Positions 19,210 to 28,959 of a stretch of 64,000 bases of DNA are shown in pieces. The notes under the pieces were generated by a model that was not told where the DNA came from, searched no databases, and saw nothing but the letters and a program-made list of their open reading frames with translations. The translations under genes and the position numbers were made by a program. The stretch's first letter is position 1, and the number at the start of each line of letters is the position of its first letter. The DNA is from Jejubacter calystegiae (GTDB lineage: Bacteria > Pseudomonadota > Gammaproteobacteria > Enterobacterales > Enterobacteriaceae). Location: assembly GCF_005671395.1 (NCBI RefSeq), contig NZ_CP040428.1:2914001-2978000 (forward strand), given 5' to 3'.

Positions 19210-20004
19210 ATGCCTGAAGGGCCGGAGATCCGTCGTGCGGCGGATAGGCTGGAACATGCCGTTCTTGGCGAACCGCTGACGGAAGTCTGGTTCGCCTTTC
19301 CTCACCTTAAGCCGTTTGAATCTGTTCTGACCGGTCAGCGCATCGAGCGTATCGAAACGCGCGGTAAGGCGATGCTGACCCATTTTTCCAACCTACTGAC
19401 GCTCTATTCGCACAACCAGCTCTATGGCGTCTGGCGGGTAGCCGAAGCGGGAGCTCTCCCGCAGGAGAGTAAACGCAGTCTGCGGGTACGGTTGGCAACG
19501 AGCAGACGGGCAATACTGCTGTACAGCGCTTCGGATATCGAGATCCTCGATGAGGCGGGGCTGGCGCGTCACCCGTTCTTATTACGGGTCGGGCCGGACG
19601 TGCTGGATATGACGTTGACCCTGGAGCAGGTGAAGGCCAGGCTGCTGTCAAAGCCGTTTTGCCGCCGTCAGTTGAGCGGGCTGCTGCTGGATCAGGCGTT
19701 TCTGGCTGGTCTGGGAAACTATCTGCGGGTCGAGATTCTGTGGCAGGTGCGGCTGGCTCCGCAGCACCGCCCGGTCGATCTCACGGATAGCCAGTTGACC
19801 GAACTGGCTCAGGCCTGTCTGGCGATACCGCGCCTGTCGTACCAGACCCGGGGACGGGAGGATGAAAATCGACACCACGGCGCCACCTTCCGGTTTCGGG
19901 TGTTTCACCGCGACGGTGAGCCCTGTGAACGCTGCGGCAACCTGATTGAGCGCGGAATGCTCTCATCGCGGCCTTTTTACTGGTGTCCACACTGTCAGCG
20001 CTGA
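19210..20004 (+). CDS. nei: Nei, endonuclease VIII
   Basis: 264 aa (E. coli 263). The N-terminal [11 protein letters not shown] carries the catalytic Pro2/Glu3 used for Schiff-base chemistry. The helix-two-turn-helix region and a C-terminal zinc finger (CERCG...CPHC) complete the Fpg/Nei architecture. It excises oxidised pyrimidines and cleaves the abasic site. It probably shares the transcript from ybgA, since the gap from pxpC is only 18 bp. Confidence 0.96.
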   Translation: MPEGPEIRRAADRLEHAVLGEPLTEVWFAFPHLKPFESVLTGQRIERIETRGKAMLTHFSNLLTLYSHNQLYGVWRVAEAGALPQESKRSLRVRLATSRRAILLYSASDIEILDEAGLARHPFLLRVGPDVLDMTLTLEQVKARLLSKPFCRRQLSGLLLDQAFLAGLGNYLRVEILWQVRLAPQHRPVDLTDSQLTELAQACLAIPRLSYQTRGREDENRHHGATFRFRVFHRDGEPCERCGNLIERGMLSSRPFYWCPHCQR

Positions 20005-20015
20005 ACGTCAGCCAT

Positions 20016-20038
20016 AAAAAAACGCCGGGGGCGCTTTT
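20016..20038. terminator. Bidirectional terminator between nei and the dprA-like gene
   Basis: An A-run, a short CGCC/GGCG hairpin with GGG loop and a T-run are flanked by the ends of two convergent genes, so it can serve both strands. Confidence 0.6.
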
Positions 20039-21274
20039 CTACTGTATTTGATAGCGTACCGGCTTCCTGAGCTTTTTGATAAGACCGCTCTCTGTTGCCC
20101 GTTTTAACCAGTCATTGATCTGCGATTTATGCAGCCCGGTGTGTTCCACCAGATAATCAACCGTTACAGGGGTTGCGGCAAGCCGGTACAGTTCGGTTAT
20201 GAACAACTGGTAGAAATCAATCTGCTGCGATAATGGCTTCTCGTCGGTCTGTTCATGGCGGCTTTCCGCCATCCCGCCAGCGAAGATTTCAGGCTGTTCG
20301 TGCAGGGAAAAGAGATCGACCTGTCTTTCTTCTTTCTTACCGGTTGGGGTATTTTCGAACAGGCTGGACAGCATCAGACGCTGGATATCTGATTCACACC
20401 AGTGACCTCCCTGAGCAACAAGCTCTGTATTGGCGGTAGTATCATCAGAGGTGGGTTTTACCCATAAGGGGACCCAGCCTTTTTTCAGATTCTCTTGCGC
20501 GCCGTTTAGCGTGCCCCCTTTTTTACCGGCGTGAATCACCAAAGAACTGTCCGCCAGGCAGTAGATATATTTATTGCGAGCCATGGCGTTACCGGCATTA
20601 AATCCATCTTCGGGATAAAAAGGCGATATCAGAACCAGATTGCCGCTCATCAACCCGTTGCGCCATTTCACACTGGTCGCTGCTTTTAACAGGCCGTCGG
20701 ACAGCACCCCAACCACAATCCCCCCCTGATGCATCGCCCCCGACATTGCCGATTCATCAACGCCGCGGGCCCCCCCTGACACGATAGCGGTATCTTCGGC
20801 TGCGGCTTTGGTGCCCACTAGTTCGGCAAAAGAGAGATCGGCAATACTGGCATTTCGGGAACCGATCACCGCCAGCCCTCCGGCGTTTAACAGAGCCTTA
20901 TTGCCACATCCAAACAGTACCGGCGGCGAGTCTGTTTTGAGCCGCTGTTTTAAGCGCCCGGGATATTCAGGATCGGAACGGGTGACAATCCAAAGACCGG
21001 CCCTTTGCCATTTTTCTACAGCCAGTGCCAGGCTGTGTCCCCGGCTCAATAATCGCAATATTCGATCCGCACCGATCCGGGGATCGTGCCAACTGGTGAG
21101 CAATGCTTTTGGTTCAGAGAGCAGTAAATCGGCGGGCGTCGTCGACTTTTCTTTCAACCACAAGGCAAACCGGCCCCACTCGGTATTCGAAAGCGGGCGG
21201 GTATCTTCACTACCTGACGTAGAAAAATAGCTGGTCAGTAGTAATGTCGCCTGGGCTGTGGGGGATAAATTCAT
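20039..21274 (-). CDS. DprA-like protein (SLOG/Rossmann fold) partnered with a RecQ-type helicase
   Basis: 411 aa from the ATG at 21274. The upstream open frame overlaps the recQ-like gene and was not used. DprA hallmarks: AVIGSRNAS, VSGGARGVD, and an FNAGNAMARNKYIYCLADSSLV stretch followed by GKKGGTLNGA. The C-terminus ends in a winged-helix-like domain (TVDYLVEHTGLHKSQINDWLKRA, then a short wing). Canonical DprA loads RecA on incoming single-stranded DNA. This is not the housekeeping smf/dprA locus and is likely a paralogue working with the helicase encoded 7 bp upstream. The chemistry is unknown; nucleotide or single-strand DNA sensing in defence is one possibility. Confidence 0.8.
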   Translation of the reverse strand: MNLSPTAQATLLLTSYFSTSGSEDTRPLSNTEWGRFALWLKEKSTTPADLLLSEPKALLTSWHDPRIGADRILRLLSRGHSLALAVEKWQRAGLWIVTRSDPEYPGRLKQRLKTDSPPVLFGCGNKALLNAGGLAVIGSRNASIADLSFAELVGTKAAAEDTAIVSGGARGVDESAMSGAMHQGGIVVGVLSDGLLKAATSVKWRNGLMSGNLVLISPFYPEDGFNAGNAMARNKYIYCLADSSLVIHAGKKGGTLNGAQENLKKGWVPLWVKPTSDDTTANTELVAQGGHWCESDIQRLMLSSLFENTPTGKKEERQVDLFSLHEQPEIFAGGMAESRHEQTDEKPLSQQIDFYQLFITELYRLAATPVTVDYLVEHTGLHKSQINDWLKRATESGLIKKLRKPVRYQIQ

Positions 21275-21281
21275 GCGTTTT

Positions 21282-23369
21282 TCACCGAAAATGAGCAAGG
21301 GCAGTGGGATACACAACGCCGCTGCCTGCCTGTTGCAATAACGCTGAGATAACGACGAGCGTCCAGCCGGAATCGATAATATCATCGATCAGTAAAACAG
21401 GTGTTTCAGGTAAGTTCTGGCTAACCGCAAAGGCGCCATCCAGATTTCTGCATTGATGGAAGCGATTTTGCTGGTTTTTCTGCGGCTGATTGTCTTTGAT
21501 TTTGCTGATAGCATCAACAAAAGGGAGTCCTAAACGGGCGGCCAGTCGCCGGGCAAAATCAGGTACCAGGTCCGGATACTGACGTGATGGTACGCAGCAC
21601 ACCCACTGTGGGGCGGGATTGGGCAGCCAGCGCTGTTGGATCATTTCAGCCATCGCTTCTACCAGCTCCTCACCAAAGTATCTGGCGCGTTTATGCTGTG
21701 CGACGATTCGCCCCCAGCCGGCATCCCCCCAGCGGGATAATACCCTGCCTTCCTGAGCCCGTAATGATTGCGGTAAGTTACCTTTAAAACCATATTCCAC
21801 AAAGGCTCCGGCAGCAACCTGGGCTTTGGGCTCTATGACCATTTCAGCACGCTTTAAAAATGTGCCAGCCTGATGAACCAGGTTGGATTCAATAGACTGA
21901 TTGATAACGGGTTTCCCCATACAGCTTGAACATTTTCCGCAAGGCGTTGGATTCGGGTCGTCCAGGGCATGGCGTAGAAAGGCCATTTTGCAGTTCGCAT
22001 CGGTCAGGTAGTTTTGCACTTCCGCCCACTCCACAGCCCGTTGCTGGATGAGATGCCTGATACGGGCATGATCCATTTGATAATGTACCGGCGTCCTTAC
22101 CCAGCGACGGTGGTCCTTGAGAACGGGGGCAGGGTTCTCTACGCTTAACAGCTTCAGCACCTTTTCGATCTGACTAAAACTCAGGTTAGTTTGTGCTTCA
22201 ATTTCGCGGAGGGTCAGTCCGTCACTCTCTTCCAGTGCATGAAGAATATCATTCACCTGCTCCTGTGATGGAAACGCAGACTCTCTGAAAAACTCATGGA
22301 TATCCCGATCTTCCACACCCGACATCAAAATACCGATCGCACGATCGATACCTCGCCCCGCACGTCCCACCTGTTGGTAGTATGCGATGATAGAGCCGGG
22401 CGCCTGGTAGTGAATGACAAAACTTAAGTCCGGTTTGTCATAGCCCATGCCCAAAGCCGTGGTTGCGACTAAAACCTTTATCTGATTGTTGAGCAGCAAC
22501 CCTTCAAGATGCTGGCGATAAATACTGCTATTTTCGAAGCCTGCGGCCTCAATGCTGCCATGATAGGCACGGGCATTAATCCCCCGACTATTTAACCAGT
22601 CAGCAACCTGCTCCGTATCACGGACCGTTAATGTGTAGACAATACCTGTCCCGGGGAGAGCCGGAATCACCTGGGCCAGCCATGCCAGACGTGATGCCTG
22701 ATCGGGAAGTATCAGTGTCTGTAGTGCAAGGCTTTCGCGAGACAGCGAGCCCCGTTGGATAGCGATATCACCGAGTTGCGTTTTGATATCATCCAGCACT
22801 CTGTTGTTGGCGGTCGCCGTTGTCCCGAGCACTGGAGTCCCCGGTGGCATCTGGCGCAGGATGCTGACAATTCGCCGGTAATCAGGGCGGAAATCATGTC
22901 CCCAGTCGGAAATGCAGTGGGCTTCGTCGATGACCATCAGCGCGATGCGGTCAGCGATAGGGTGTAATACCGTTTCAATAAAGGTGTCGTTCGCCAGACG
23001 TTCAGGGGAAATCAGCAGACAGTCGATTTGATTATCCCGCATACGTTGGGTTACGGCCTGCCAGTCTGCGGTATTCGCGGAGTTCATCGTCTCCGCTACA
23101 ATGCCCAGACGGGCCGCGGATTCGATCTGGTTGCGCATTAGCGCCAGTAGGGGAGAGATAATAATCGTGGGGCCGAGTCCCCTGTCACGAAAGATTTTGG
23201 TACTAATAAAATACACCGAACTTTTCCCCCAGCCGGTGCGTTGCACCACCAATAGCTTGTGATTCCGGTTGACTAAGGCATCGATCGCCTCCCACTGACC
23301 ATCACGAAATTGGGCATTTGGGTCTGCCAGTGCGGTCTGAAGTAGTTGCTGCGCCTGATTTTTGTCCAT
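21282..23369 (-). CDS. RecQ-type helicase fused to a C-terminal phosphoribosyltransferase-like domain
   Basis: 695 aa from the ATG at 23369 (GGGAG upstream). Helicase motifs: FRDGQWEAI, Walker A variant TGWGKS, DEAHCISDWGHDFRPDYR, and motif VI QQVGRAGR. A RecQ zinc site with Cx16Cx2Cx2C spacing is intact (CGKCSSC). After the winged-helix region the protein continues into a ComF-like phosphoribosyltransferase fold ending with the PRPP-loop-like VLLIDDIIDSGWTL. The housekeeping RecQ instead ends in an HRDC domain, so this is a different family member. It lies in a two-gene operon with a DprA-like protein between nei and gltA, an accessory location. Confidence 0.85.
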   Translation of the reverse strand: MDKNQAQQLLQTALADPNAQFRDGQWEAIDALVNRNHKLLVVQRTGWGKSSVYFISTKIFRDRGLGPTIIISPLLALMRNQIESAARLGIVAETMNSANTADWQAVTQRMRDNQIDCLLISPERLANDTFIETVLHPIADRIALMVIDEAHCISDWGHDFRPDYRRIVSILRQMPPGTPVLGTTATANNRVLDDIKTQLGDIAIQRGSLSRESLALQTLILPDQASRLAWLAQVIPALPGTGIVYTLTVRDTEQVADWLNSRGINARAYHGSIEAAGFENSSIYRQHLEGLLLNNQIKVLVATTALGMGYDKPDLSFVIHYQAPGSIIAYYQQVGRAGRGIDRAIGILMSGVEDRDIHEFFRESAFPSQEQVNDILHALEESDGLTLREIEAQTNLSFSQIEKVLKLLSVENPAPVLKDHRRWVRTPVHYQMDHARIRHLIQQRAVEWAEVQNYLTDANCKMAFLRHALDDPNPTPCGKCSSCMGKPVINQSIESNLVHQAGTFLKRAEMVIEPKAQVAAGAFVEYGFKGNLPQSLRAQEGRVLSRWGDAGWGRIVAQHKRARYFGEELVEAMAEMIQQRWLPNPAPQWVCCVPSRQYPDLVPDFARRLAARLGLPFVDAISKIKDNQPQKNQQNRFHQCRNLDGAFAVSQNLPETPVLLIDDIIDSGWTLVVISALLQQAGSGVVYPTALAHFR

Positions 23370-23550
23370 GATCGCTCCCTGATATACCGATGCGTTCGCA
23401 CTCCTGTTGCACATATGGGTTATCTAAAAACGGTGGTTTAGCAGCAGGCACCTTCGCTTAAAAAGGAATAACCCGCAATATGTCATGGCGTCGAGATGTC
23501 TGTTTTGCGAACCGGATCGAGGGTGTCTGGATGTGGGGATATCGGGGTTA

Positions 23551-23583
23551 ATAAAAACGGAGAGGCCCTTCGGCGCTCTCCAT
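23551..23583 (-). terminator. gltA terminator
   Basis: Reading the minus strand, GGAGAGCGCC-GAAG-GGCCTCTCC forms a hairpin (one bulge) followed by GTTTTTATT, about 26 bp after the gltA stop. Confidence 0.75.
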
Positions 23584-23608
23584 TAATTTCTGGTGTCCGG
23601 ACGTCAGA

Positions 23609-24889
23609 TTATCGCTTGATGTCGGATTTAAAGTCGCGGCTCTGGTAGCCGGTGTACAGCTGGCGAGGACGAGCGATTTTGATGCCGTCGTCGTGCATCT
23701 CGCTCCAGTGCGCGATCCAGCCGATGGTACGTGCCATGGCGAAGATAACGGTGAACATGGAAGAAGGGATGCCCATCGCCTTCAGGATGATACCGGAGTA
23801 GAAGTCGACGTTGGGGTACAGCTTACGCTCGATGAAGTAGGGGTCGTTCAGCGCAATGTGCTCCAGCTCCATGGCGACTTCCAGCAGGTCGTCCTTCATG
23901 CCCAGTTCGTTGAGCACTTCGTGGCAGGTTTCACGCATCACGGTGGCGCGTGGGTCGTAGTTTTTATATACCCGGTGACCAAAGCCCATCAGACGGAAGG
24001 AGTCGTTTTTGTCCTTGGCGCGGCGTACGAATTCCGGAATGTGCTCTTTGGAGTTGATCTCTTCCAGCATCTTCAGACAGGCTTCGTTGGCGCCGCCGTG
24101 CGCCGGTCCCCACAGCGAGGCGATACCCGCCGCGATACAGGCAAAGGGGTTCGCGCCGGAAGAGCCTGCGGTACGCACCGTCGAGGTCGAGGCGTTCTGC
24201 TCGTGATCCGCATGCAGGATCAGGATCCTGTCCATGGCGCGCTCCAGTACCGGATTCACCTTGTACTCTTCACAGGGAGTGGAGAACATCATGTGGAGGA
24301 AGTTGCCGGCGTAGGAGAGGTCATTACGGGGATAAACAAAGGGTTGGCCGATGGAGTACTTGTAACACATCGCGGCCATGGTCGGCATTTTAGATAGTAG
24401 TCGGAACGCGGCGATTTCACGATGGCGCGGAATATTTACGTCCATGGCATCGTGATAGAAGGCCGCCAGCGCTCCGGTGACGCCGCACATCACCGCCATT
24501 GGGTGAGAGTCACGGCGGAAGCCGTGGAACAGACGGGTGATCTGCTCGTGAATCATAGTGTGACGGGTGACGATGGTTTTAAACTCGTCATACTCTGCCT
24601 GGGTCGGTTTTTCGCCGTAAAGCAGGATGTAGCACACTTCCAGGTAGTTGGATTCGGTCGCCAGTTGGTCGATCGGGTAGCCGCGATGCAGAAGAATGCC
24701 TTCATCGCCGTCGATAAAAGTGATTTTGGATTCGCAGGATGCGGTGGAGGTAAAGCCGGGATCAAAAGTGAATACACCTTTGGAACCAATGGTACGGACG
24801 TCAATAACATCCTGACCGAGCGTGCCTTGTAGCACGTCCAGCTCAACAGCTTCACCATTATAGGTGAGGGTAGCTTTCTTATCAGCCAT
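23609..24889 (-). CDS. gltA: Citrate synthase, type II (NADH-sensitive)
   Basis: 426 aa (E. coli 427). It condenses oxaloacetate and acetyl-CoA, the first step of the TCA cycle. The active-site histidine segments [11 protein letters not shown] and [14 protein letters not shown] are present, and the N-terminal beta domain ([13 protein letters not shown]) is the one that confers hexamer formation and NADH inhibition in enterobacteria. AAGGAG precedes the start. Divergent from sdhC, as in E. coli. Confidence 0.98.
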   Translation of the reverse strand: MADKKATLTYNGEAVELDVLQGTLGQDVIDVRTIGSKGVFTFDPGFTSTASCESKITFIDGDEGILLHRGYPIDQLATESNYLEVCYILLYGEKPTQAEYDEFKTIVTRHTMIHEQITRLFHGFRRDSHPMAVMCGVTGALAAFYHDAMDVNIPRHREIAAFRLLSKMPTMAAMCYKYSIGQPFVYPRNDLSYAGNFLHMMFSTPCEEYKVNPVLERAMDRILILHADHEQNASTSTVRTAGSSGANPFACIAAGIASLWGPAHGGANEACLKMLEEINSKEHIPEFVRRAKDKNDSFRLMGFGHRVYKNYDPRATVMRETCHEVLNELGMKDDLLEVAMELEHIALNDPYFIERKLYPNVDFYSGIILKAMGIPSSMFTVIFAMARTIGWIAHWSEMHDDGIKIARPRQLYTGYQSRDFKSDIKR

Positions 24890-25538
24890 TTGCGGTCTCC
24901 TTAGCGCCTTATTTTGACAGAACTGCCGGCGTCTGATTTCGGTTTCATACAGCTATTTTACATGTTGCCAGTTTGTTGTGTGGTGCGCAGCTCTGTATCG
25001 GTGGAGGAAACCAGGGGACAGAGCACCAGGAGGCTAGCGGGCAACCATAGGGTACAGATGAAACTACAATAAATCAGTGTGTTAGCAATTCATATACTTA
25101 ATACCTGGTACCACTAATACCGGGCCAGATGACTTCGGTCAATAGCGAACACTGTTACATAACTTGTATGCGTGTGAAAGAGTGGCTCCATAACTTTTAC
25201 GAATTATACGGCCTTTCTCACACATGGATGTAACAATATTGTTTAATATTTGTCAAATTAGATGATGTGAATTTAAGTTATTGTTAAAATCGTGATGCAG
25301 ATCACTGTTCGGGGCAAAACGTGCCAAAGATTATGTGTGTTAATTGTAATGATAATGTGAACGGCCTATACTGCCGCCAGGTCTCCGGAACACTCTGCTA
25401 TCCCGAGCCACCCAGCGTAGTAACCCGTCGATTTAACATCTGGACGCAGTTGTTTTGCATGACGCAGAGTTATAGAAAATGAGCGCTGTCTGACCCGCCT
25501 GCAGAAATCCGGAGGATAGGAAACAATAAGAACAGCAT
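24890..25538. other. gltA-sdhC divergent control region
   Basis: 649 bp without a gene. It holds the sdhC promoter and, by analogy with E. coli, the gltA promoters and ArcA/CRP sites, which I did not locate individually. It is AT-rich in the middle (about 25080-25340). Confidence 0.7.
25344..25372 (+). promoter_or_regulatory. sdhC promoter
   Basis: -35 TTGTAA (25344-25349), 17-bp spacer, -10 TATACT (25367-25372). The sequence from here into the leader closely resembles the E. coli sdhC promoter region as I recall it. The transcript leader would be about 160 nt. Confidence 0.75.
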
Positions 25539-25928
25539 GTGGGCAAAACCGTGAAAAAACAAAGACCTGTTAATCTGGATCTGACTACGATCCGGTTTCC
25601 CGTAACGGCTATAGCCTCCATCCTCCACCGCGTTTCCGGCGTGATCACCTTTGTGGCCGTCGGTATCCTGCTCTGGTTGTTGGGGTTGTCGCTATCCTCG
25701 CCCGAAGGCTTCCTGGTTGCCTCCTCAATCATGGATAGCTTCATCGTCAAGTTCATTATGTGGGGCATCCTCACCGCACTGGCTTACCACGTTGTCGTTG
25801 GTATCCGCCACATGCTGATGGATTTTGGCTGGCTGGAAGAGACCCTGGAAGCGGGCGTTAGCTCCGCGCGAGTCTCCTTCATCATCACCGTCGTGCTTTC
25901 AATTCTTGCAGGAGTCCTCGTATGGTAA
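25539..25928 (+). CDS. sdhC: Succinate dehydrogenase cytochrome b556 subunit
   Basis: 129 aa with three membrane helices, as in E. coli SdhC. The haem/quinone region HRVSGVITF and [16 protein letters not shown] are conserved. The start is probably GTG at 25539; a second in-frame GTG at 25551 is possible because the GGAGG at 25511-25515 is far from either. Anchors SdhAB in the inner membrane and forms the ubiquinone site with SdhD. Its stop lies inside sdhD (7-bp overlap). Confidence 0.95.
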   Translation: MGKTVKKQRPVNLDLTTIRFPVTAIASILHRVSGVITFVAVGILLWLLGLSLSSPEGFLVASSIMDSFIVKFIMWGILTALAYHVVVGIRHMLMDFGWLEETLEAGVSSARVSFIITVVLSILAGVLVW

Positions 25929-26269
25929 GCAACGCTTCCGCATTGGGTCGCAATGGGGTACATGACTTTTTGCTGGTACGTGCTACCGCCATCGTAATCG
26001 CCCTTTACATCATCTACATGATCGGTTTCTTCGCCACCAGCGGTGAGCTGACCTGGGAATCCTGGACCGCCTTCTTCGGCAGCGGATTCACCAAAGTCTT
26101 TACTCTTCTGGCGCTGTTCTCGGTATTGATCCATGCCTGGATTGGCATGTGGCAGGTACTGACCGACTACGTTAAACCCGTGGCACTGCGTCTGGTGCTG
26201 CAGCTGGCCATCGTTGTGGCGCTGCTGGTTTACGTCATTTATGGATTCGTTGTGGTGTGGGGTGTGTGA
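25922..26269 (+). CDS. sdhD: Succinate dehydrogenase membrane anchor subunit
   Basis: 115 aa, the E. coli length, with three hydrophobic helices and the conserved [13 protein letters not shown] segment containing the haem/quinone-region residues. Overlaps sdhC by 7 bp and shares one base with the sdhA start (TGATG), so the whole sdh set is translationally coupled. Confidence 0.96.
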   Translation: MVSNASALGRNGVHDFLLVRATAIVIALYIIYMIGFFATSGELTWESWTAFFGSGFTKVFTLLALFSVLIHAWIGMWQVLTDYVKPVALRLVLQLAIVVALLVYVIYGFVVVWGV

Positions 26270-28035
26270 TGAAATTGCCAGTCAGAGAGTTTGATGCTGT
26301 TGTTATTGGCGCAGGCGGCGCAGGTATGCGCGCGGCGCTACAGATTTCGCAAAGCGGGCAGACCTGCGCCCTGCTGTCGAAAGTGTTTCCTACCCGTTCC
26401 CATACTGTTTCCGCCCAGGGGGGCATCACCGTCGCCCTTGGTAACTCCCATGAAGATAACTGGGAGTGGCACATGTACGACACGGTAAAAGGCTCCGACT
26501 ATATCGGTGACCAGGACGCCATTGAATATATGTGTAAGACCGGCCCGGAAGCGATTCTGGAGCTCGAACATATGGGACTGCCGTTTTCACGCCTGGATGA
26601 TGGACGCATCTACCAGCGCCCGTTCGGCGGCCAGTCGAAAGACTTCGGCGGTGAGCAGGCGGCCCGTACCGCGGCGGCCGCTGACCGTACCGGCCATGCG
26701 TTGCTGCATACCCTGTATCAGCAGAACCTGAAGAATCACACCACCATCTTCTCCGAATGGTATGCCCTGGATCTGGTCAAGAACCAGGACGGTGCTGTCG
26801 TAGGCTGTACCGCTCTGTGCCTGGAAACCGGCGAAGTGGTTTACTTTAAAGCCCGCGCCACCGTACTGGCTACCGGCGGCGCAGGTCGTATCTATCAGTC
26901 CACCACCAACGCGCATATCAATACGGGCGACGGCGTGGGCATGGCTATCCGCGCCGGGGTACCGGTTCAGGATATGGAAATGTGGCAGTTCCACCCAACG
27001 GGCATTGCCGGCGCCGGTGTTCTGGTGACCGAAGGCTGCCGCGGCGAAGGCGGCTACCTGCTGAACAAGCACGGCGAACGCTTTATGGAGCGTTACGCAC
27101 CCAATGCGAAAGACCTGGCGGGTCGTGACGTGGTGGCGCGCTCCATCATGATCGAAATCCGCGAAGGTCGCGGCTGCGATGGTCCGTGGGGCCCGCACGC
27201 CAAACTGAAACTCGACCACCTGGGTAAAGAGGTTCTTGAATCCCGCCTGCCGGGTATCCTGGAGCTGTCCCGTACCTTCGCCCACGTTGACCCTGTTAAA
27301 GAGCCGATTCCGGTTATCCCAACCTGCCACTACATGATGGGCGGTATTCCGACCAAAGTCACCGGCCAGGCGTTGACGGTGAACGAGAAGGGCGAAGACG
27401 TGGTGATTCCTGGTCTGTTCGCCGTAGGTGAAATTGCCTGCGTATCGGTCCACGGTGCTAACCGCCTGGGCGGTAACTCGCTGCTTGACCTGGTGGTCTT
27501 CGGTCGTGCTGCGGGCGTGCATCTGCACGAATCCATTGAAGAGCAGGGCGCCCTGCGCGACGCCAGCGACTCCGACGTGGAAGGTTCGCTGGAACGTCTT
27601 AACCGCTGGAACAGCACCCGCAGCGGTGAGGATCCGGTTCAGATCCGTAAGGCGCTGCAGGCCTGCATGCAGCATAACTTCTCGGTGTTCCGCGAAGGGG
27701 ATGCGATGGCTAAAGGGCTGGCCGAGCTTAAAGAGATTCGCGAGCGTCTGAAAAATGCCCGTCTGGATGATACCTCCAGCGAATTTAACACCCAGCGCAT
27801 GGAGTGCCTGGAGCTGGATAACCTGATGGAAACGGCTTACGCCACCGCACATTCGGCCAACTTCCGTACCGAGAGCCGCGGCGCCCATAGCCGCTTCGAC
27901 TATCCGGATCGCGATGATGAAAACTGGCTGTGTCACTCCTTGTACCAGCCGCAGAATGAGACCATGACGCGCCGTAAGGTCAACATGGAACCCAAACTGC
28001 GTCCGGCATTCCCGCCGAAAATACGTACCTATTAA
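26269..28035 (+). CDS. sdhA: Succinate dehydrogenase flavoprotein subunit
   Basis: 588 aa from the ATG at 26269, identical in length to E. coli SdhA. FAD-binding [11 protein letters not shown] (residues 14-24) and His45 in [10 protein letters not shown], the covalent FAD attachment site, are visible. Catalytic-region motifs HPTGI, RGEGG and [13 protein letters not shown] are intact. Oxidises succinate to fumarate. Confidence 0.98.
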   Translation: MKLPVREFDAVVIGAGGAGMRAALQISQSGQTCALLSKVFPTRSHTVSAQGGITVALGNSHEDNWEWHMYDTVKGSDYIGDQDAIEYMCKTGPEAILELEHMGLPFSRLDDGRIYQRPFGGQSKDFGGEQAARTAAAADRTGHALLHTLYQQNLKNHTTIFSEWYALDLVKNQDGAVVGCTALCLETGEVVYFKARATVLATGGAGRIYQSTTNAHINTGDGVGMAIRAGVPVQDMEMWQFHPTGIAGAGVLVTEGCRGEGGYLLNKHGERFMERYAPNAKDLAGRDVVARSIMIEIREGRGCDGPWGPHAKLKLDHLGKEVLESRLPGILELSRTFAHVDPVKEPIPVIPTCHYMMGGIPTKVTGQALTVNEKGEDVVIPGLFAVGEIACVSVHGANRLGGNSLLDLVVFGRAAGVHLHESIEEQGALRDASDSDVEGSLERLNRWNSTRSGEDPVQIRKALQACMQHNFSVFREGDAMAKGLAELKEIRERLKNARLDDTSSEFNTQRMECLELDNLMETAYATAHSANFRTESRGAHSRFDYPDRDDENWLCHSLYQPQNETMTRRKVNMEPKLRPAFPPKIRTY

Positions 28036-28051
28036 TCGCGGAGGCAAGGTG

Positions 28052-28768
28052 ATGAAACTCGAATTTTCTATCTATCGTTACAACCCGGACGTTGACGATG
28101 CGCCGCGTATGCAGGAGTTCACTCTTGAGGCGGAAGAAGGGCGCGACATGATGCTGCTGGATGCGCTAATTCAGCTGAAAGAGAAGGATCCGACCCTGTC
28201 ATTCCGTCGTTCCTGCCGTGAAGGGGTCTGCGGCTCCGATGGCGTGAACATGAATGGTAAGAATGGTCTGGCCTGTATCACGCCAATTTCGGCGCTGGGC
28301 AATGGAAAACAGAAAATTGTGATCCGACCGCTACCTGGATTGCCGGTTATTCGGGATCTGGTGGTAGACATGGGGCAGTTCTACGCTCAATATGAGAAGA
28401 TTAAGCCTTACTTGTTGAATAATGGAACAAATCCACCTGCCAGAGAGCATTTACAGAGCCCCGATCAGCGTGAAAAACTGGATGGGTTGTATGAGTGCAT
28501 TTTGTGCGCCTGCTGCTCGACCTCCTGTCCGTCTTTCTGGTGGAATCCGGACAAATTTATCGGCCCGGCAGGCCTGTTGGCCGCGTATCGCTTCCTGATC
28601 GACAGCCGCGATACGGAAACCGATAACCGTCTGGAAGGACTGAGCGATGCTTTCAGCGTATTCCGCTGTCACAGCATTATGAACTGCGTCAGCGTATGTC
28701 CTAAGGGACTGAACCCGACGCGTGCCATTGGCCATATTAAGTCCATGTTGTTACAGCGCAGCGCTTGA
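28052..28768 (+). CDS. sdhB: Succinate dehydrogenase iron-sulfur subunit
   Basis: 238 aa from the ATG at 28052, matching E. coli; an adjacent in-frame GTG at 28049 is the less likely start. The [2Fe-2S] site is in CREGVCGSDGVNMNGKNGLAC, and the [4Fe-4S] and [3Fe-4S] clusters use CILCACCSTSCP and CHSIMNCVSVCPKG. Relays electrons from FAD to ubiquinone. Confidence 0.98.
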   Translation: MKLEFSIYRYNPDVDDAPRMQEFTLEAEEGRDMMLLDALIQLKEKDPTLSFRRSCREGVCGSDGVNMNGKNGLACITPISALGNGKQKIVIRPLPGLPVIRDLVVDMGQFYAQYEKIKPYLLNNGTNPPAREHLQSPDQREKLDGLYECILCACCSTSCPSFWWNPDKFIGPAGLLAAYRFLIDSRDTETDNRLEGLSDAFSVFRCHSIMNCVSVCPKGLNPTRAIGHIKSMLLQRSA

Positions 28769-28774
28769 CGGTTT

Positions 28775-28844
28775 CTACCGGGGGCTAGTGCCCCCGGTAG
28801 TTCAGGAAGCCTTTAAAAACTGCCACGTAGACAGTTTTTAAAGG
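28775..28844 (+). repeat. Two consecutive hairpins between sdhB and sucA
   Basis: Hairpin 1: perfect 11-bp arms CTACCGGGGGC/GCCCCCGGTAG (28775-28785, 28790-28800). Hairpin 2: perfect 13-bp arms CCTTTAAAAACTG/CAGTTTTTAAAGG (28810-28822, 28832-28844). Neither has a simple T-run terminator tail for the plus strand. They may act in mRNA processing or partial termination between the sdh and suc segments. Confidence 0.7.
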
Positions 28845-28959
28845 TTCCTTCGCGAGCCAGGTTTCAAGCTCGCAGAGAGGGATCGCGGGTCACGCGTGTG
28901 AGAGCGCGCGTAGTAGTTATCCACGGCGAAATAAGCAAAATATTGCTTAAGGGATCACG

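Noticed and set aside
21274-21385. Longer N-terminus for the DprA-like protein
   Set aside because: The extra 37 codons overlap the end of the helicase gene and read like a shadow; the ATG at 21274 begins the family-like sequence.
26587-28047. 486-aa minus-strand frame across sdhA
   Set aside because: Antisense shadow of a highly conserved gene; no ribosome-binding site or recognisable domain.
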